From positions 1,054,001 to 1,118,000 of the forward strand of contig JACKMA010000002.1 of the NCBI GenBank assembly GCA_024235635.1: a stretch of 64,000 nt of DNA, in the 5' to 3' direction. The translations under genes were made by a program, and so were the position numbers. The notes below the pieces were generated by a model that was not told where the DNA came from, did not search any database, and was given only the letters and a program-made list of their open reading frames with translations. This DNA comes from Zoogloeaceae bacterium. GTDB taxonomy: Bacteria; Pseudomonadota; Gammaproteobacteria; Burkholderiales; Rhodocyclaceae. Positions 7,847-16,262 of the stretch are shown piece after piece; the stretch's first letter is position 1; each line of letters begins with the position of its first letter.

Positions 7847-8646
7847 CAGATGCTCTCCAGACCCCGGGCCATCGCGCGCCGGCTGGTCTCGGTACGGAAG
7901 AAACGGTCGACGAAGGGATGGTCGAGTTCGATGATACGGTCAAGCGTATCGCAGGCGAGGATGCGGCGCTCGGCCAGCACCGCGACCCGGCTCGACAGCG
8001 CCGCCAGCGTGTCGAGGTCGTGGGTCACCAGCACCACGGTCAGGCCGAGCTGCGCCTGCAATGCACGGATCAGACGCACGAATGCAGCACTGCGGTCCGG
8101 ATCGAGCCCGGCGGTGGGTTCGTCGAGCAGCAGCAGTTCGGGCTCCAGCGCCAACGCACGCGCCAATGCGACACGCTTGATCATGCCGCCCGACAGTTCG
8201 GCCGGCATGCGCAGGCCGTGCTCGGGCTGCAGCTCGACCATCGCCAGCTTCAGCATCACCGCGTCGTGCACCTCGGTCGCGGTCAGGCTGCGCAGCTCGC
8301 GCAGCGGAAATGCAATGTTGTCGAAGACGTTGAAGGCGGAGAACAGCGCGCCTTGCTGGAACAGCATGCCGAAGCGACGTCGCCGCCGCACCTGATCGGC
8401 ACGGCTGCCGGCATGGAGCGGCTCGCCGAACAGGCGCACCTCCCCGGCGCTCGGGTTCAGCAGGCCGACGATCTCGCGCAGCAGGGTGGTCTTGCCGCTG
8501 CCCGATCCGCCGACCAGCGTGACCACTTCGGCGGCCGGGATCGACAGATCGACGCCGTCATGGACCACGGTCCGGCCGAACCGGGTGACGATGCCCTCGA
8601 GCTCGACCACCGGCGCCCTGGCGAGCGCTGCCGGCGCCGGTGTCAC
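7846..8646 (-). CDS. MlaF-like ABC transporter ATP-binding protein
   Basis: Cytoplasmic ATPase of 266 residues. It has Walker A GGSGSGKTT, Q-loop FQQGALFSAF, signature LSGGMIKRVALARA and Walker B LLLLDEPTAGLD with the switch His in VTHDLD. The FSAFNVFDN and SGGM variants are characteristic of the Mla/MCE subfamily. The start is a GTG (8646) overlapping the permease stop by four bases; no better start exists because the preceding gene occupies the upstream sequence. It energises the lipid transporter encoded by this operon. Confidence 0.93.
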   Translation of the reverse strand: MTPAPAALARAPVVELEGIVTRFGRTVVHDGVDLSIPAAEVVTLVGGSGSGKTTLLREIVGLLNPSAGEVRLFGEPLHAGSRADQVRRRRRFGMLFQQGALFSAFNVFDNIAFPLRELRSLTATEVHDAVMLKLAMVELQPEHGLRMPAELSGGMIKRVALARALALEPELLLLDEPTAGLDPDRSAAFVRLIRALQAQLGLTVVLVTHDLDTLAALSSRVAVLAERRILACDTLDRIIELDHPFVDRFFRTETSRRAMARGLESI

Positions 8647-9761
8647 AACGGCACCCCGATGTGGCGGGTGGCGATCGCGAACACCGCGTCCATCAGGATC
8701 ACGGCGGTGATCGCCGAGACCACCGACGCGGTGGTGTTGGCCGACAGGCTCTCGGTGTTGGGCTTGACCCGCAGACCGAAGTGGCAGGCCACCAGTGCGA
8801 TGACGACGCCGAACACGGCGCCCTTGGCGATCGCGATGTAGAGATTGGCGATCGGCACCACGGTCGGCAGCGTCTGCAGGAAGAAGCCGAAGCCGATGCC
8901 GAGCTGCAGCCGCGCCGACACCATGCCGCCGAGGATCGCCACCCCGCTCGCCCACAGCACCAGCAAGGGCATCGCCACCGCCAGCGCCATGACCTTCGGC
9001 AGCACCAGCCGCACATGACGCGAAATGCCCATCGTCGCCAGCGCGTCGATCTCTTCGGTGACCCGCATGACCCCGAGCTGGGCGGTCATCGCCGAGCCGG
9101 AGCGACCCGCCACCAGCACCGATACCAGCACCGGACCCAGTTCGCGGATGATGCCGAGGCCGAGGATATTGACGATGAAGATGTCGGCACCGAAGGCCTT
9201 CAACTGCAGGGCCGACAGATACGACAGCACGACGCCGATCAGGAAGCCCACCAGCGCGGTCACCGGCATCGCGCGCACGCCGGTCTTGAACAGGTTGGCC
9301 GAGAATTCCTTGATCGGCCACAGTTGCGGCCGCGCGCCCAGGTAGGCGAGATCGATCGCGATCTGGCCGACCAGGCGCATCAGTTCCGCGATGTGCGCGA
9401 ACAGCGCCAGCAGCGGGTCGCCGAGGGCGTGGATCGGCGCCAGCCAGTGGCGCGGCGTGGCCGGCAGCCGGGCATCGCCGAGCGCCTCGACCGCGTCGAT
9501 CACCCGCAACAGCTCGGGCGCTGCCACGAGGCGCCCCGGCCGCGAGCGCTGCCAGTGCCGCCACAGCAGCTGCGCACCGAAATTGTCGAGCCGGCTGACC
9601 GCGGCGAGATCCCACGATGCGATGTCGCGCGCCTGGTCGAGCAGCCGCCGCATGCGACGCAACTCCGGCGTCAGCGCCCGCAGCGTCCATTCTCCCTGCA
9701 GCACGACGACGCCCTGGTTGACCGAGACGGCCGGCGCCGAATGGGAAACATGCGCGGTCAT
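8643..9761 (-). CDS. MlaE-like permease with an N-terminal STAS-like domain
   Basis: Inner-membrane permease of 372 residues, longer than the usual 260-residue MlaE. About 100 N-terminal residues, with VVLQGEWTLRAL and ASWDLAAVSRLDNFGAQLL, look like a STAS/MlaB-type domain. The permease part that follows contains the MlaE-family stretches RAMPVTALVGFLIG and ELGPVLVSVLVAGRSGSA. This matches known fused permeases where MlaB is not a separate gene; no free mlaB or mlaC is present nearby. First gene of the operon, starting six bases after the end of the co-directional ppx gene. Confidence 0.9.
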   Translation of the reverse strand: MTAHVSHSAPAVSVNQGVVVLQGEWTLRALTPELRRMRRLLDQARDIASWDLAAVSRLDNFGAQLLWRHWQRSRPGRLVAAPELLRVIDAVEALGDARLPATPRHWLAPIHALGDPLLALFAHIAELMRLVGQIAIDLAYLGARPQLWPIKEFSANLFKTGVRAMPVTALVGFLIGVVLSYLSALQLKAFGADIFIVNILGLGIIRELGPVLVSVLVAGRSGSAMTAQLGVMRVTEEIDALATMGISRHVRLVLPKVMALAVAMPLLVLWASGVAILGGMVSARLQLGIGFGFFLQTLPTVVPIANLYIAIAKGAVFGVVIALVACHFGLRVKPNTESLSANTTASVVSAITAVILMDAVFAIATRHIGVPL

Positions 9762-9767
9762 TCGCCC

Positions 9768-11282
9768 CTATCCATCCGGGTTGCCCAGGGGCAGCACCGC
9801 CGGCTCGGTGCGCAGTTGCAGCGTGCGACCGATCCCCGACCACTGGGCCTGTTCCTCATGCAGCGAAGCCGCGGTCAGCGGCAGGCCGGCCAGCCATTGA
9901 TCGTCGCAGACCAGTTCGTGACCGCCTTCCACCGCCCGCAGCCGCACCGGCGGCAGGCTGCGGCCGTCCCGTGCCCGATGCAGCACCACCGCCAGCCGCA
10001 GGCTCAGGATCATCAGCCAATCGACGCTGGCGGGATCGATCGAGGCCACCCGCGCCAGCTTGCCGCGGTGGGCGAGCACCAGCCGCGACAGCCGCGCCTG
10101 GTCCATCTGCGAAAAGCCGGGCATGTCGGCGTTGGCCACGATGTAGGCGCTGTGCTTGTGGTAGCTGGAATGGGCGATCGAGACGCCAATTTCGTGCAGT
10201 CGCGCGGCCCAGTCGAGAAAGCGCCCGTCGAGATCCTCCGCATCGAGCACCCGCGGCAGCAGCTCGGCGAGCAGCATGCGCGCAGTCGACGCCACTTCGG
10301 CGGCATGCTCGACATCGACCTTGTAGCGATCGAGGAAGGCCAGCACGGTGGCGTCGCGAAGGTCGTGGTGGTGGTAACGGCCGAGCAGGTCGTAGAGCAC
10401 GCCGAGGCGCAACGCGCCCTCCGAGAACAGCATGCGCTCCAGGCCGAACTCACGGAACACCGCGCTCATGATCGCGAAGCCGCCGAACAGCACCGGCATG
10501 CGGTCGGCCTTGGTGCCGGCGAGTTCGAGCTTGTCGAGCGAACCGGCCTTGAGCATCACGCCACGCAGGCGTTCGAGGCCGTCGAGGGTGATCGCGCCGT
10601 CGGCAAGACCGTTCTGCTGCAGGATCTCGTAAAGCGCCTTGGCGCTGCCGCTGGAGCCGACCGCTTCCTCCCAGCCGACCTCGCGATAGGGGTGGGCGAT
10701 CAGCTGCAACTCGCGGCGGGCGGCGATCTCGGCCTCCTTCAGCGCCCGCTTGTCGATGCGGCCGTTGGGAAAGTAGCGCAGGCTGAAGGCGACACAGCCC
10801 ATGTACAGCGATTCGAGCATCAGCGGCTCGAAGCTCTTGCCGATGATGAACTCGGTCGAGCCGCCACCGATGTCGACGATCAGCTGCTGCTTGTGGGGGT
10901 CCGGCAGGTTGTGCGCGACACCGACGTAGATCAGCCGCGCCTCCTCGCGACCGGCGATGACCTCGATCGGAAAGCCGAGGGCGCGTTCGGCCCGCACCAG
11001 GAACTGCGACGCGTTCTTGGCCACCCGCAGGGTATTGGTGGCGACCGCGCGCACGGCGTCCGGCGTGAAGCCGCTGAGCCGTTCGCCGAAGCGCTGCAGC
11101 GCGATCAGGGCACGCTCCTGGGCTTCGTCGTCGAGACGCCTGTCCGGCGACAGCCCGGCCGCCAGCCGCACCGGTTGCTTGATGCCATCGAGCGGATAGA
11201 TCTGGTCATTGACGATGCGACCGATCTGCAACCGGAAGCTGTTGGAGCCCAGGTCGACCGCCGCGATCAATTCTGTCGTCAT
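9768..11282 (-). CDS. ppx: Exopolyphosphatase, Ppx/GppA family
   Basis: Cytoplasmic phosphatase of 504 residues that releases phosphate from polyphosphate ends. It has the ASKHA-fold phosphate loops AAVDLGSNSFRLQIGR near the N-terminus and LIVDIGGGSTEFIIG near residue 140, followed by the C-terminal HD-like part (LHEIGVSIAHSSYHKHSAYI). Length is normal. It is divergent from ppk1, whose product makes the same polymer, across a 140-base region, a layout common in proteobacteria. GppA (pppGpp phosphatase) activity cannot be excluded from sequence alone. Confidence 0.9.
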   Translation of the reverse strand: MTTELIAAVDLGSNSFRLQIGRIVNDQIYPLDGIKQPVRLAAGLSPDRRLDDEAQERALIALQRFGERLSGFTPDAVRAVATNTLRVAKNASQFLVRAERALGFPIEVIAGREEARLIYVGVAHNLPDPHKQQLIVDIGGGSTEFIIGKSFEPLMLESLYMGCVAFSLRYFPNGRIDKRALKEAEIAARRELQLIAHPYREVGWEEAVGSSGSAKALYEILQQNGLADGAITLDGLERLRGVMLKAGSLDKLELAGTKADRMPVLFGGFAIMSAVFREFGLERMLFSEGALRLGVLYDLLGRYHHHDLRDATVLAFLDRYKVDVEHAAEVASTARMLLAELLPRVLDAEDLDGRFLDWAARLHEIGVSIAHSSYHKHSAYIVANADMPGFSQMDQARLSRLVLAHRGKLARVASIDPASVDWLMILSLRLAVVLHRARDGRSLPPVRLRAVEGGHELVCDDQWLAGLPLTAASLHEEQAQWSGIGRTLQLRTEPAVLPLGNPDG

Positions 11283-11425
11283 GAAGCTCCCGGATCACTC
11301 GGCCGCGGACGGCCGGAAGCGGCGATTGTACACGCCGATGCGCCCGCCCGCGGCTTGCCCGAGCATGCGTCCGAAGTGCAAACTTGACGGATCAACCTGC
11401 GTCAAGCGAGCGCCCGGCCGACACC

Positions 11426-13501
11426 ATGAACCACCCTGCGGAGCGGATCGAACCCGAACAACGCCACTTCATCAATCGCGAGCTGTCGCTGCTGCAGTTC
11501 CAGCGCCGGGTGCTCGCGCAGGCGGCCGATCCGACCGTGCCGCTGCTCGAACGGCTGCGCTTCATCTGCATCGTCTCCAGCAACCTCGACGAATTCTTCG
11601 AGGTGCGGGTGGCCGGCATCAAGGAACAGCTGCGCCTGCTGACCCGCAGCACCGATCGCGACGGCCTCAAGCCGACCGAACTCAACGAGCGGGTCAGCCG
11701 CGAGGTGCACGAGATCATCGCCGAGCAGTACCAGTTGCTCAACGAGGAGATCCTGCCGGCCCTCGATGCCGAAGGCATCCGCTTCATGCGGCGCGCCGAA
11801 TGGACCGACGCCCAACGCGCGTGGATCCGGGATTTCTTCAATCGGCAGGTGCTGCCGGTGCTGACGCCGATCGGTCTCGACCCTGCCCACCCGTTCCCGC
11901 GGCTGCTCAACAAGAGCCTCAACTTCGCGGTCGAGCTCGAGGGTCGGGACGCCTTCGGCCGCAACTCCGGCACCGCCATCGTGCAGGCGCCGCGCACCTT
12001 GCCGCGGGTGATCCAGCTACCGCCGGACATCTCCGGCGTCGACCACGGCTTCGTCTTCCTGTCGTCGATCCTGCACGCCCATGTCGGCGACCTGTTCTCG
12101 GGCATGCAGGTCAAGGGCTGCTACCAGTTCCGGGTAACCCGCAACTCCGACCTGTTCGTCGACGAGGAGGAGGTCAAGGACCTGCGCGTCACGCTCAAGG
12201 GCGAGCTGCACCAGCGCCATTTCGGCGACGCGGTGCGGCTCGAAGTGGCCGACAACTGCTCCGAGCAGATGATCGCCTTCCTGCTGCAGCAGTTCGGGCT
12301 CGCCCGCGGCGACCTCTACCAGACGCCCGGCATCGTCAACCTGGTGCGCCTGATCCAGGTGCCGGACCGGGTTCCGCGGCCCGATCTCAAGTACCTGCCG
12401 TTCGAGCCCGGGCTGCCGGCGATGGTCGAGCGCAAGGTGTCGCTGTTCGACGTGCTGCGGCGCCAGGACATCCTGCTGCACCACCCGTTCCAGAGTTTCG
12501 GCCCGGTGATCGAACTGATCCGCGCCGCCGCCGACGACCCCCGCGTCGTCGCCATCAAGATGACGGTCTATCGCACCGGTACCGATTCGGTGCTGATGGA
12601 GCACCTGATCCGCGCGGCGCAGAAAGGCACCGAGGTGACCGTGGTGCTGGAGCTGATGGCCCGCTTCGACGAGGAGGCCAACATCGGCTGGGCGGCCAAG
12701 CTCGAAGAAGTCGGCGCCCACGTCGTGTACGGCGTGTTCGGCTACAAGACCCACGCCAAGATGCTGATGCTGGTGCGCCGCGAGGAACACGGCCTGCGCC
12801 GCTACGTGCATCTGGGCACCGGCAACTACCATCCGCGCACCACCCGCTTCTACACCGACTTCGGCCTGATGACCGCCCACGAGGGCATCTGCGAGGACGT
12901 CGCCGACATCTTCAAGCAGCTCACCGGCCTCGGCCGGGCGAGCACCCTCAAGCACCTGTGGCAGGCACCCTTCACGCTGCACTCGAACGTCGTCGATTCG
13001 ATCCGGCGCGAAGCCGATATCGCCGCCCGCGGCGGCAAGGGGCGGATCGTCGCGAAGATGAACGCGCTGCTCGAACCGAAGACCATCGAGGCATTGTACG
13101 AGGCATCCCAGGCCGGCGTCCGCGTCGACCTGATCGTGCGCGGCCCCTGTGCCCTGCGCCCGGGCGTGCCCGGCCTGTCGCAGAACATCCGCGTGCGCTC
13201 GATCATCGGCCGCTTCCTCGAACACCACCGGATCTTCCTGTTCGGCGCGGACGGCGAGAACCGGGTCTATCTGTCGAGCGCGGACTGGATGGACCGCAAC
13301 TTTTTCCGGCGTATCGAGATCGCCTTCCCGGTGCTCGATCCCAAACTCAAGCGCCGCGTCATCCGCGAAGGCCTGCGCGTCTACCTTGGTGACAACGGGC
13401 AGTCGTGGGAACTGCAGGAGCACGGCGGCTACCGCCGTCGCGTCGGCCGCGGCCAGTTGAGGGTCGCGCAGTGGCAGCTGCTCGACGAGTTGACCGGCTG
13501 A
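11426..13501 (+). CDS. ppk1: Polyphosphate kinase 1
   Basis: PPK1 polymerises the gamma-phosphate of ATP into polyphosphate. The protein of 691 residues has the N-terminal helical domain (RFINRELS-type motif seen as HFINRELSLLQFQ), the head domain, and two phospholipase-D-like catalytic domains with KTHAKMLML and HLGTGNYHPRTTRFYTDF. The latter contain the conserved active-site histidines and phosphate-binding residues. ATG 11426 is preferred; an in-frame TTG at 11384 is possible but has no better ribosome site. Divergent from ppx. Confidence 0.93.
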   Translation: MNHPAERIEPEQRHFINRELSLLQFQRRVLAQAADPTVPLLERLRFICIVSSNLDEFFEVRVAGIKEQLRLLTRSTDRDGLKPTELNERVSREVHEIIAEQYQLLNEEILPALDAEGIRFMRRAEWTDAQRAWIRDFFNRQVLPVLTPIGLDPAHPFPRLLNKSLNFAVELEGRDAFGRNSGTAIVQAPRTLPRVIQLPPDISGVDHGFVFLSSILHAHVGDLFSGMQVKGCYQFRVTRNSDLFVDEEEVKDLRVTLKGELHQRHFGDAVRLEVADNCSEQMIAFLLQQFGLARGDLYQTPGIVNLVRLIQVPDRVPRPDLKYLPFEPGLPAMVERKVSLFDVLRRQDILLHHPFQSFGPVIELIRAAADDPRVVAIKMTVYRTGTDSVLMEHLIRAAQKGTEVTVVLELMARFDEEANIGWAAKLEEVGAHVVYGVFGYKTHAKMLMLVRREEHGLRRYVHLGTGNYHPRTTRFYTDFGLMTAHEGICEDVADIFKQLTGLGRASTLKHLWQAPFTLHSNVVDSIRREADIAARGGKGRIVAKMNALLEPKTIEALYEASQAGVRVDLIVRGPCALRPGVPGLSQNIRVRSIIGRFLEHHRIFLFGADGENRVYLSSADWMDRNFFRRIEIAFPVLDPKLKRRVIREGLRVYLGDNGQSWELQEHGGYRRRVGRGQLRVAQWQLLDELTG

Positions 13502-13531
13502 ATCCGGCCGGCCGCCACTGCGCGTCTGGAC

Positions 13532-13550
13532 CGCCGGCTGGCGCTTTTTT
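13532..13550 (+). terminator. Possible weak intrinsic terminator after ppk1
   Basis: A short GC stem (CGCC at 13532 and GGCG at 13540, four-base loop) is followed by a run of six T at 13545-13550, 30 bases after the ppk1 stop. The stem is only four pairs, so the call is tentative. Confidence 0.4.
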
Positions 13551-13707
13551 CGGGCAGAACCCATCGAATACCGTCCGATCGGAGCCGATCGCCCTCGCCT
13601 GACTATCCGGCCAGTGGCGCGGTTGGCTAAACTCGATGGCATCCGGACGATTCGGCCGAATCGATGGCAGGAACAATCGAGCATCTGCCGAGCAGAGGCA
13701 TTTGGAC

Positions 13708-15585
13708 ATGCAGCCGATTCCTGGCGCGGATCTCGCGCTGATCGAGACCTGGATCGCCAAGGGGCAGTTCGAGCGGGCGCTGAAGCCGCTCGAATCGCTC
13801 GCGCTCAGCGACCCGACCAGTGCGCGCGTCTGGAAGAACCTGGGCGTCGTGCAGCAGCAGCTCGGCAAGCACACGCAGGCCGAGAAGCTGCTGTTGCACG
13901 CGATCGAGCTCGACGGCGGCGACATCGATGCCCATTGCTCGCTGGGCGGCGTCTATCGCTCGCAGGGCGATCTGGCGCAGGCCGCCGCACAGTTCGAACA
14001 AGGCCTCGCGCTGTCGAACAACCAGAGCACCTTCGCCCTGTTGAACTATCTCGCCACCTGCGCGCGTGCAGGCACGCTCGATTCCGCCCTCGCCCGCTAC
14101 GGCGATGCGCTGGACGCCGGCGCGGCGCGCTGTGCCGAAGACTTCGAAGCCGGCCGCAACCTGCCCTGGGCCTGCTTCGATCTCGCCCAGTGCCATTTCC
14201 TGCGCGGCGACCTGGCCGACTGCCGCGACGCCGTCACCGAAGCCGTGCGCCTCGCAAACGCCGGCTGGCAGCTGGATTCGGCAACCGCCAGCTATCGGCT
14301 GATGGCGGAATCACCGGTCGAGCGCACCCGCGCCGACGCGATCGACGTGCTGGCGCTGATCGACGCCCTGAAGAACGAGTATTTCGCCGAGCCCAACCGC
14401 AAACGCTGCTTCGTCATCATGCCTTTCGGCACCAAGCTCGACGCCGCCGACGAGCAGGTCGACTTCGACGCGGTCTATGAGAATTTCATCAAGCCGACGA
14501 TCGAGAGCGAAGGCCTCGAGTGCATTCGTTGCGACGAGGTGGACGAGGCAGGCAACATCCACAAGCGCATGTTTCAGATGATCTGGCGCGCCGATGTGGC
14601 GATCGCCGATGTCAGCCTGCCGAACCCGAACGTCTTCTACGAACTGGGCATCCGCCACACCCTGCACCGCGCGGTGACGATCATCATCCGCAATCGCAAC
14701 GCCACCCTGCCGTTCAACATCGCCAACCTGAACGCGATCGAGTACGACTGCAGCCGGGGGGCGATCGACCCTGAGGCGCGCGGCCGCATTCGCCGGGCGA
14801 TCTCGGCCGGCCTCGGCGAGGATGCGTCGGACAGCCACGTGTACGAGACCCTCGGCCTCAGGATCAGCGACCCGCCCCGGGTGATCGGGCGCTGCGACGT
14901 CTACGGCTACCCGATCCGCAACAGCGGCCGCAGGCTGGCGCTGATCACCGGCGATCTGCGCAACGTGCGGGGCATCGAGGTCTGGGTGAATTCCGAGAAC
15001 ACCAACATGCAGATGGCGCGCTTCTTCGACTTCGCCATATCCAGCATGATTCGCTTCGAGGGTGCCCGCAAGTCGCGCACCGGCCATGTCGCGGAAGACC
15101 TCATCCAGAACCAACTCGACGAAATCATGTGCGGCGAACGCAGCGTGCCCGAGGCCGCGGTGATCGCCACCGGCCCCGGCGAGTTGCAATCGAAATACGG
15201 CGTCCAGGCGATCTTCCACGCGGCATCGGTGCGCGGCACGATCGGCGAAGGCTACGAGCCGGTGCGCGACATTCAGCGCTGCATCACCAATGCGCTGGCA
15301 TTGATGGACGATCCGACCGCGAATGTCGCCGGCCGTGGTCTGTCGAGCATCCTGTTTCCGTTGATGGGCATCGGCTTCGCCCGCGGCGACTTCCGGCCGC
15401 TTCTCCACCGACAGGTCGAAGCAGCGCTCGAGTATCTCGCCGGGCATCCGGATTCGGCCATCGAGACGATCTACTTCCTGGCGTGGAGCGAGCAGGAACT
15501 CGCCCTCTGCCAGTCCGTACTGAGATCGTTCGACGTGCTCGGCGCCCCGGTCCGCAGCCGCCAGCCCCCCGCCGCCCATGCCTAG
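13708..15585 (+). CDS. TPR - deoxyribohydrolase-like - macro domain protein
   Basis: A 625-residue soluble protein with three parts. Residues 1-205 are tetratricopeptide-like helices (AEKLLLHAIELDG, AAAQFEQGLALS). Residues about 232-380 form a nucleoside-deoxyribosyltransferase/TIR-like Rossmann domain with CFVIMPFG, ADVAIADVS and NPNVFYELGIRH; in related enzymes the Glu of the YELG motif is catalytic. Residues about 410-625 look like a macro domain: LITGDL, then WVNSENTNM in place of the usual VNAAN, IFHAASV, SSILFPLMGIGFARG and a C-terminal helix-strand pair. Related TPR/deoxyribohydrolase (DRHyd) proteins are described as predicted NAD-cleaving immune or stress effectors; macro domains bind ADP-ribose. 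Function here is inference. Start chosen for AGAGG upstream. Its stop overlaps the next gene. Confidence 0.75.
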   Translation: MQPIPGADLALIETWIAKGQFERALKPLESLALSDPTSARVWKNLGVVQQQLGKHTQAEKLLLHAIELDGGDIDAHCSLGGVYRSQGDLAQAAAQFEQGLALSNNQSTFALLNYLATCARAGTLDSALARYGDALDAGAARCAEDFEAGRNLPWACFDLAQCHFLRGDLADCRDAVTEAVRLANAGWQLDSATASYRLMAESPVERTRADAIDVLALIDALKNEYFAEPNRKRCFVIMPFGTKLDAADEQVDFDAVYENFIKPTIESEGLECIRCDEVDEAGNIHKRMFQMIWRADVAIADVSLPNPNVFYELGIRHTLHRAVTIIIRNRNATLPFNIANLNAIEYDCSRGAIDPEARGRIRRAISAGLGEDASDSHVYETLGLRISDPPRVIGRCDVYGYPIRNSGRRLALITGDLRNVRGIEVWVNSENTNMQMARFFDFAISSMIRFEGARKSRTGHVAEDLIQNQLDEIMCGERSVPEAAVIATGPGELQSKYGVQAIFHAASVRGTIGEGYEPVRDIQRCITNALALMDDPTANVAGRGLSSILFPLMGIGFARGDFRPLLHRQVEAALEYLAGHPDSAIETIYFLAWSEQELALCQSVLRSFDVLGAPVRSRQPPAAHA

Positions 15586-16258
15586 CCAGCCGGCGACCGC
15601 GAAGATCCTGGTGTTGATGCCGATGCTGCCGGGCTACGAGGCGGTGCGCGAAGCGGTCGCCGCGACCATCGACCGCGCCGGCCTCGGGATGCTGCGACTC
15701 GAGACCCTGCTCGAGGACTGGGAGTGGCTCGACTGGCTCGACCAGTCGATCGACCGCTGCGACTTCGTCCTCGCCGATCCGTCCCGCCACAATCCCTTCG
15801 TCATGTACGAACTGGGCGTCGCCCGACGCCGGCGCCGGCCCACGCTGGTCATCCTCGACCGGGCGGATTCGCAATTGAGTGGCTCGCTCGACGGTTCCGC
15901 CTACCGCCCCTACGCCAACGACGCGCTGGACACGTTCTCGGCCCGGCTCGAGGCCGACCTGACCCAGCTCGCAACGCCTGCCGCCGCCCGAAACCATTCG
16001 GGCGACCTCGCGGCCCACCACGCCCGGGCCGGCGAGTTGCTGGCGCAACTGCAGCAGACATCTGAGCTGCCGCTGGAGGCGGTATCGCGTGGTGCCTTCG
16101 CGACCCGGCTGCGCCATGCCGTCGCCCACGGCAGCTTCGCCGACGACTTCGCCGACACGCCACTCGGCGCCGCCGGTCTGCTGGCGGCGATCACCCGCTC
16201 GTCGCGGATGCTCGACACGATGGACGCGATCCGCACCTGGGTCGATGGTCGGCGCTGA
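15578..16258 (+). CDS. Deoxyribohydrolase/TIR-like domain protein
   Basis: A 226-residue protein whose first 115 residues repeat the fold seen in its upstream neighbour. They contain KILVLMPML, EAVREAVAATIDRAG, a CDFVLADPS strand and NPFVMYELGVA with the candidate catalytic Glu near residue 78. The C-terminal half is helical and unassigned. It overlaps the upstream gene by eight bases and the downstream methyltransferase by some 14 bases if the latter starts at 16245, so the three are one operon. No signal peptide or membrane segment. I infer that it processes or binds a nucleotide in the same pathway as the macro-domain protein. Confidence 0.7.
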   Translation: MPSQPATAKILVLMPMLPGYEAVREAVAATIDRAGLGMLRLETLLEDWEWLDWLDQSIDRCDFVLADPSRHNPFVMYELGVARRRRRPTLVILDRADSQLSGSLDGSAYRPYANDALDTFSARLEADLTQLATPAAARNHSGDLAAHHARAGELLAQLQQTSELPLEAVSRGAFATRLRHAVAHGSFADDFADTPLGAAGLLAAITRSSRMLDTMDAIRTWVDGRR

Positions 16259-16262
16259 CACG

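Noticed and set aside
11384..11386. TTG as the ppk1 start
   Set aside because: The ATG at 11426 gives the normal N-terminus for PPK1; the TTG has no better ribosome site, though it cannot be excluded.
8640..11387. A 915-codon frame on the plus strand opposite the MlaE and ppx genes
   Set aside because: Histidine/arginine/glutamine-rich shadow of well-supported genes on the other strand; no domain or ribosome site.
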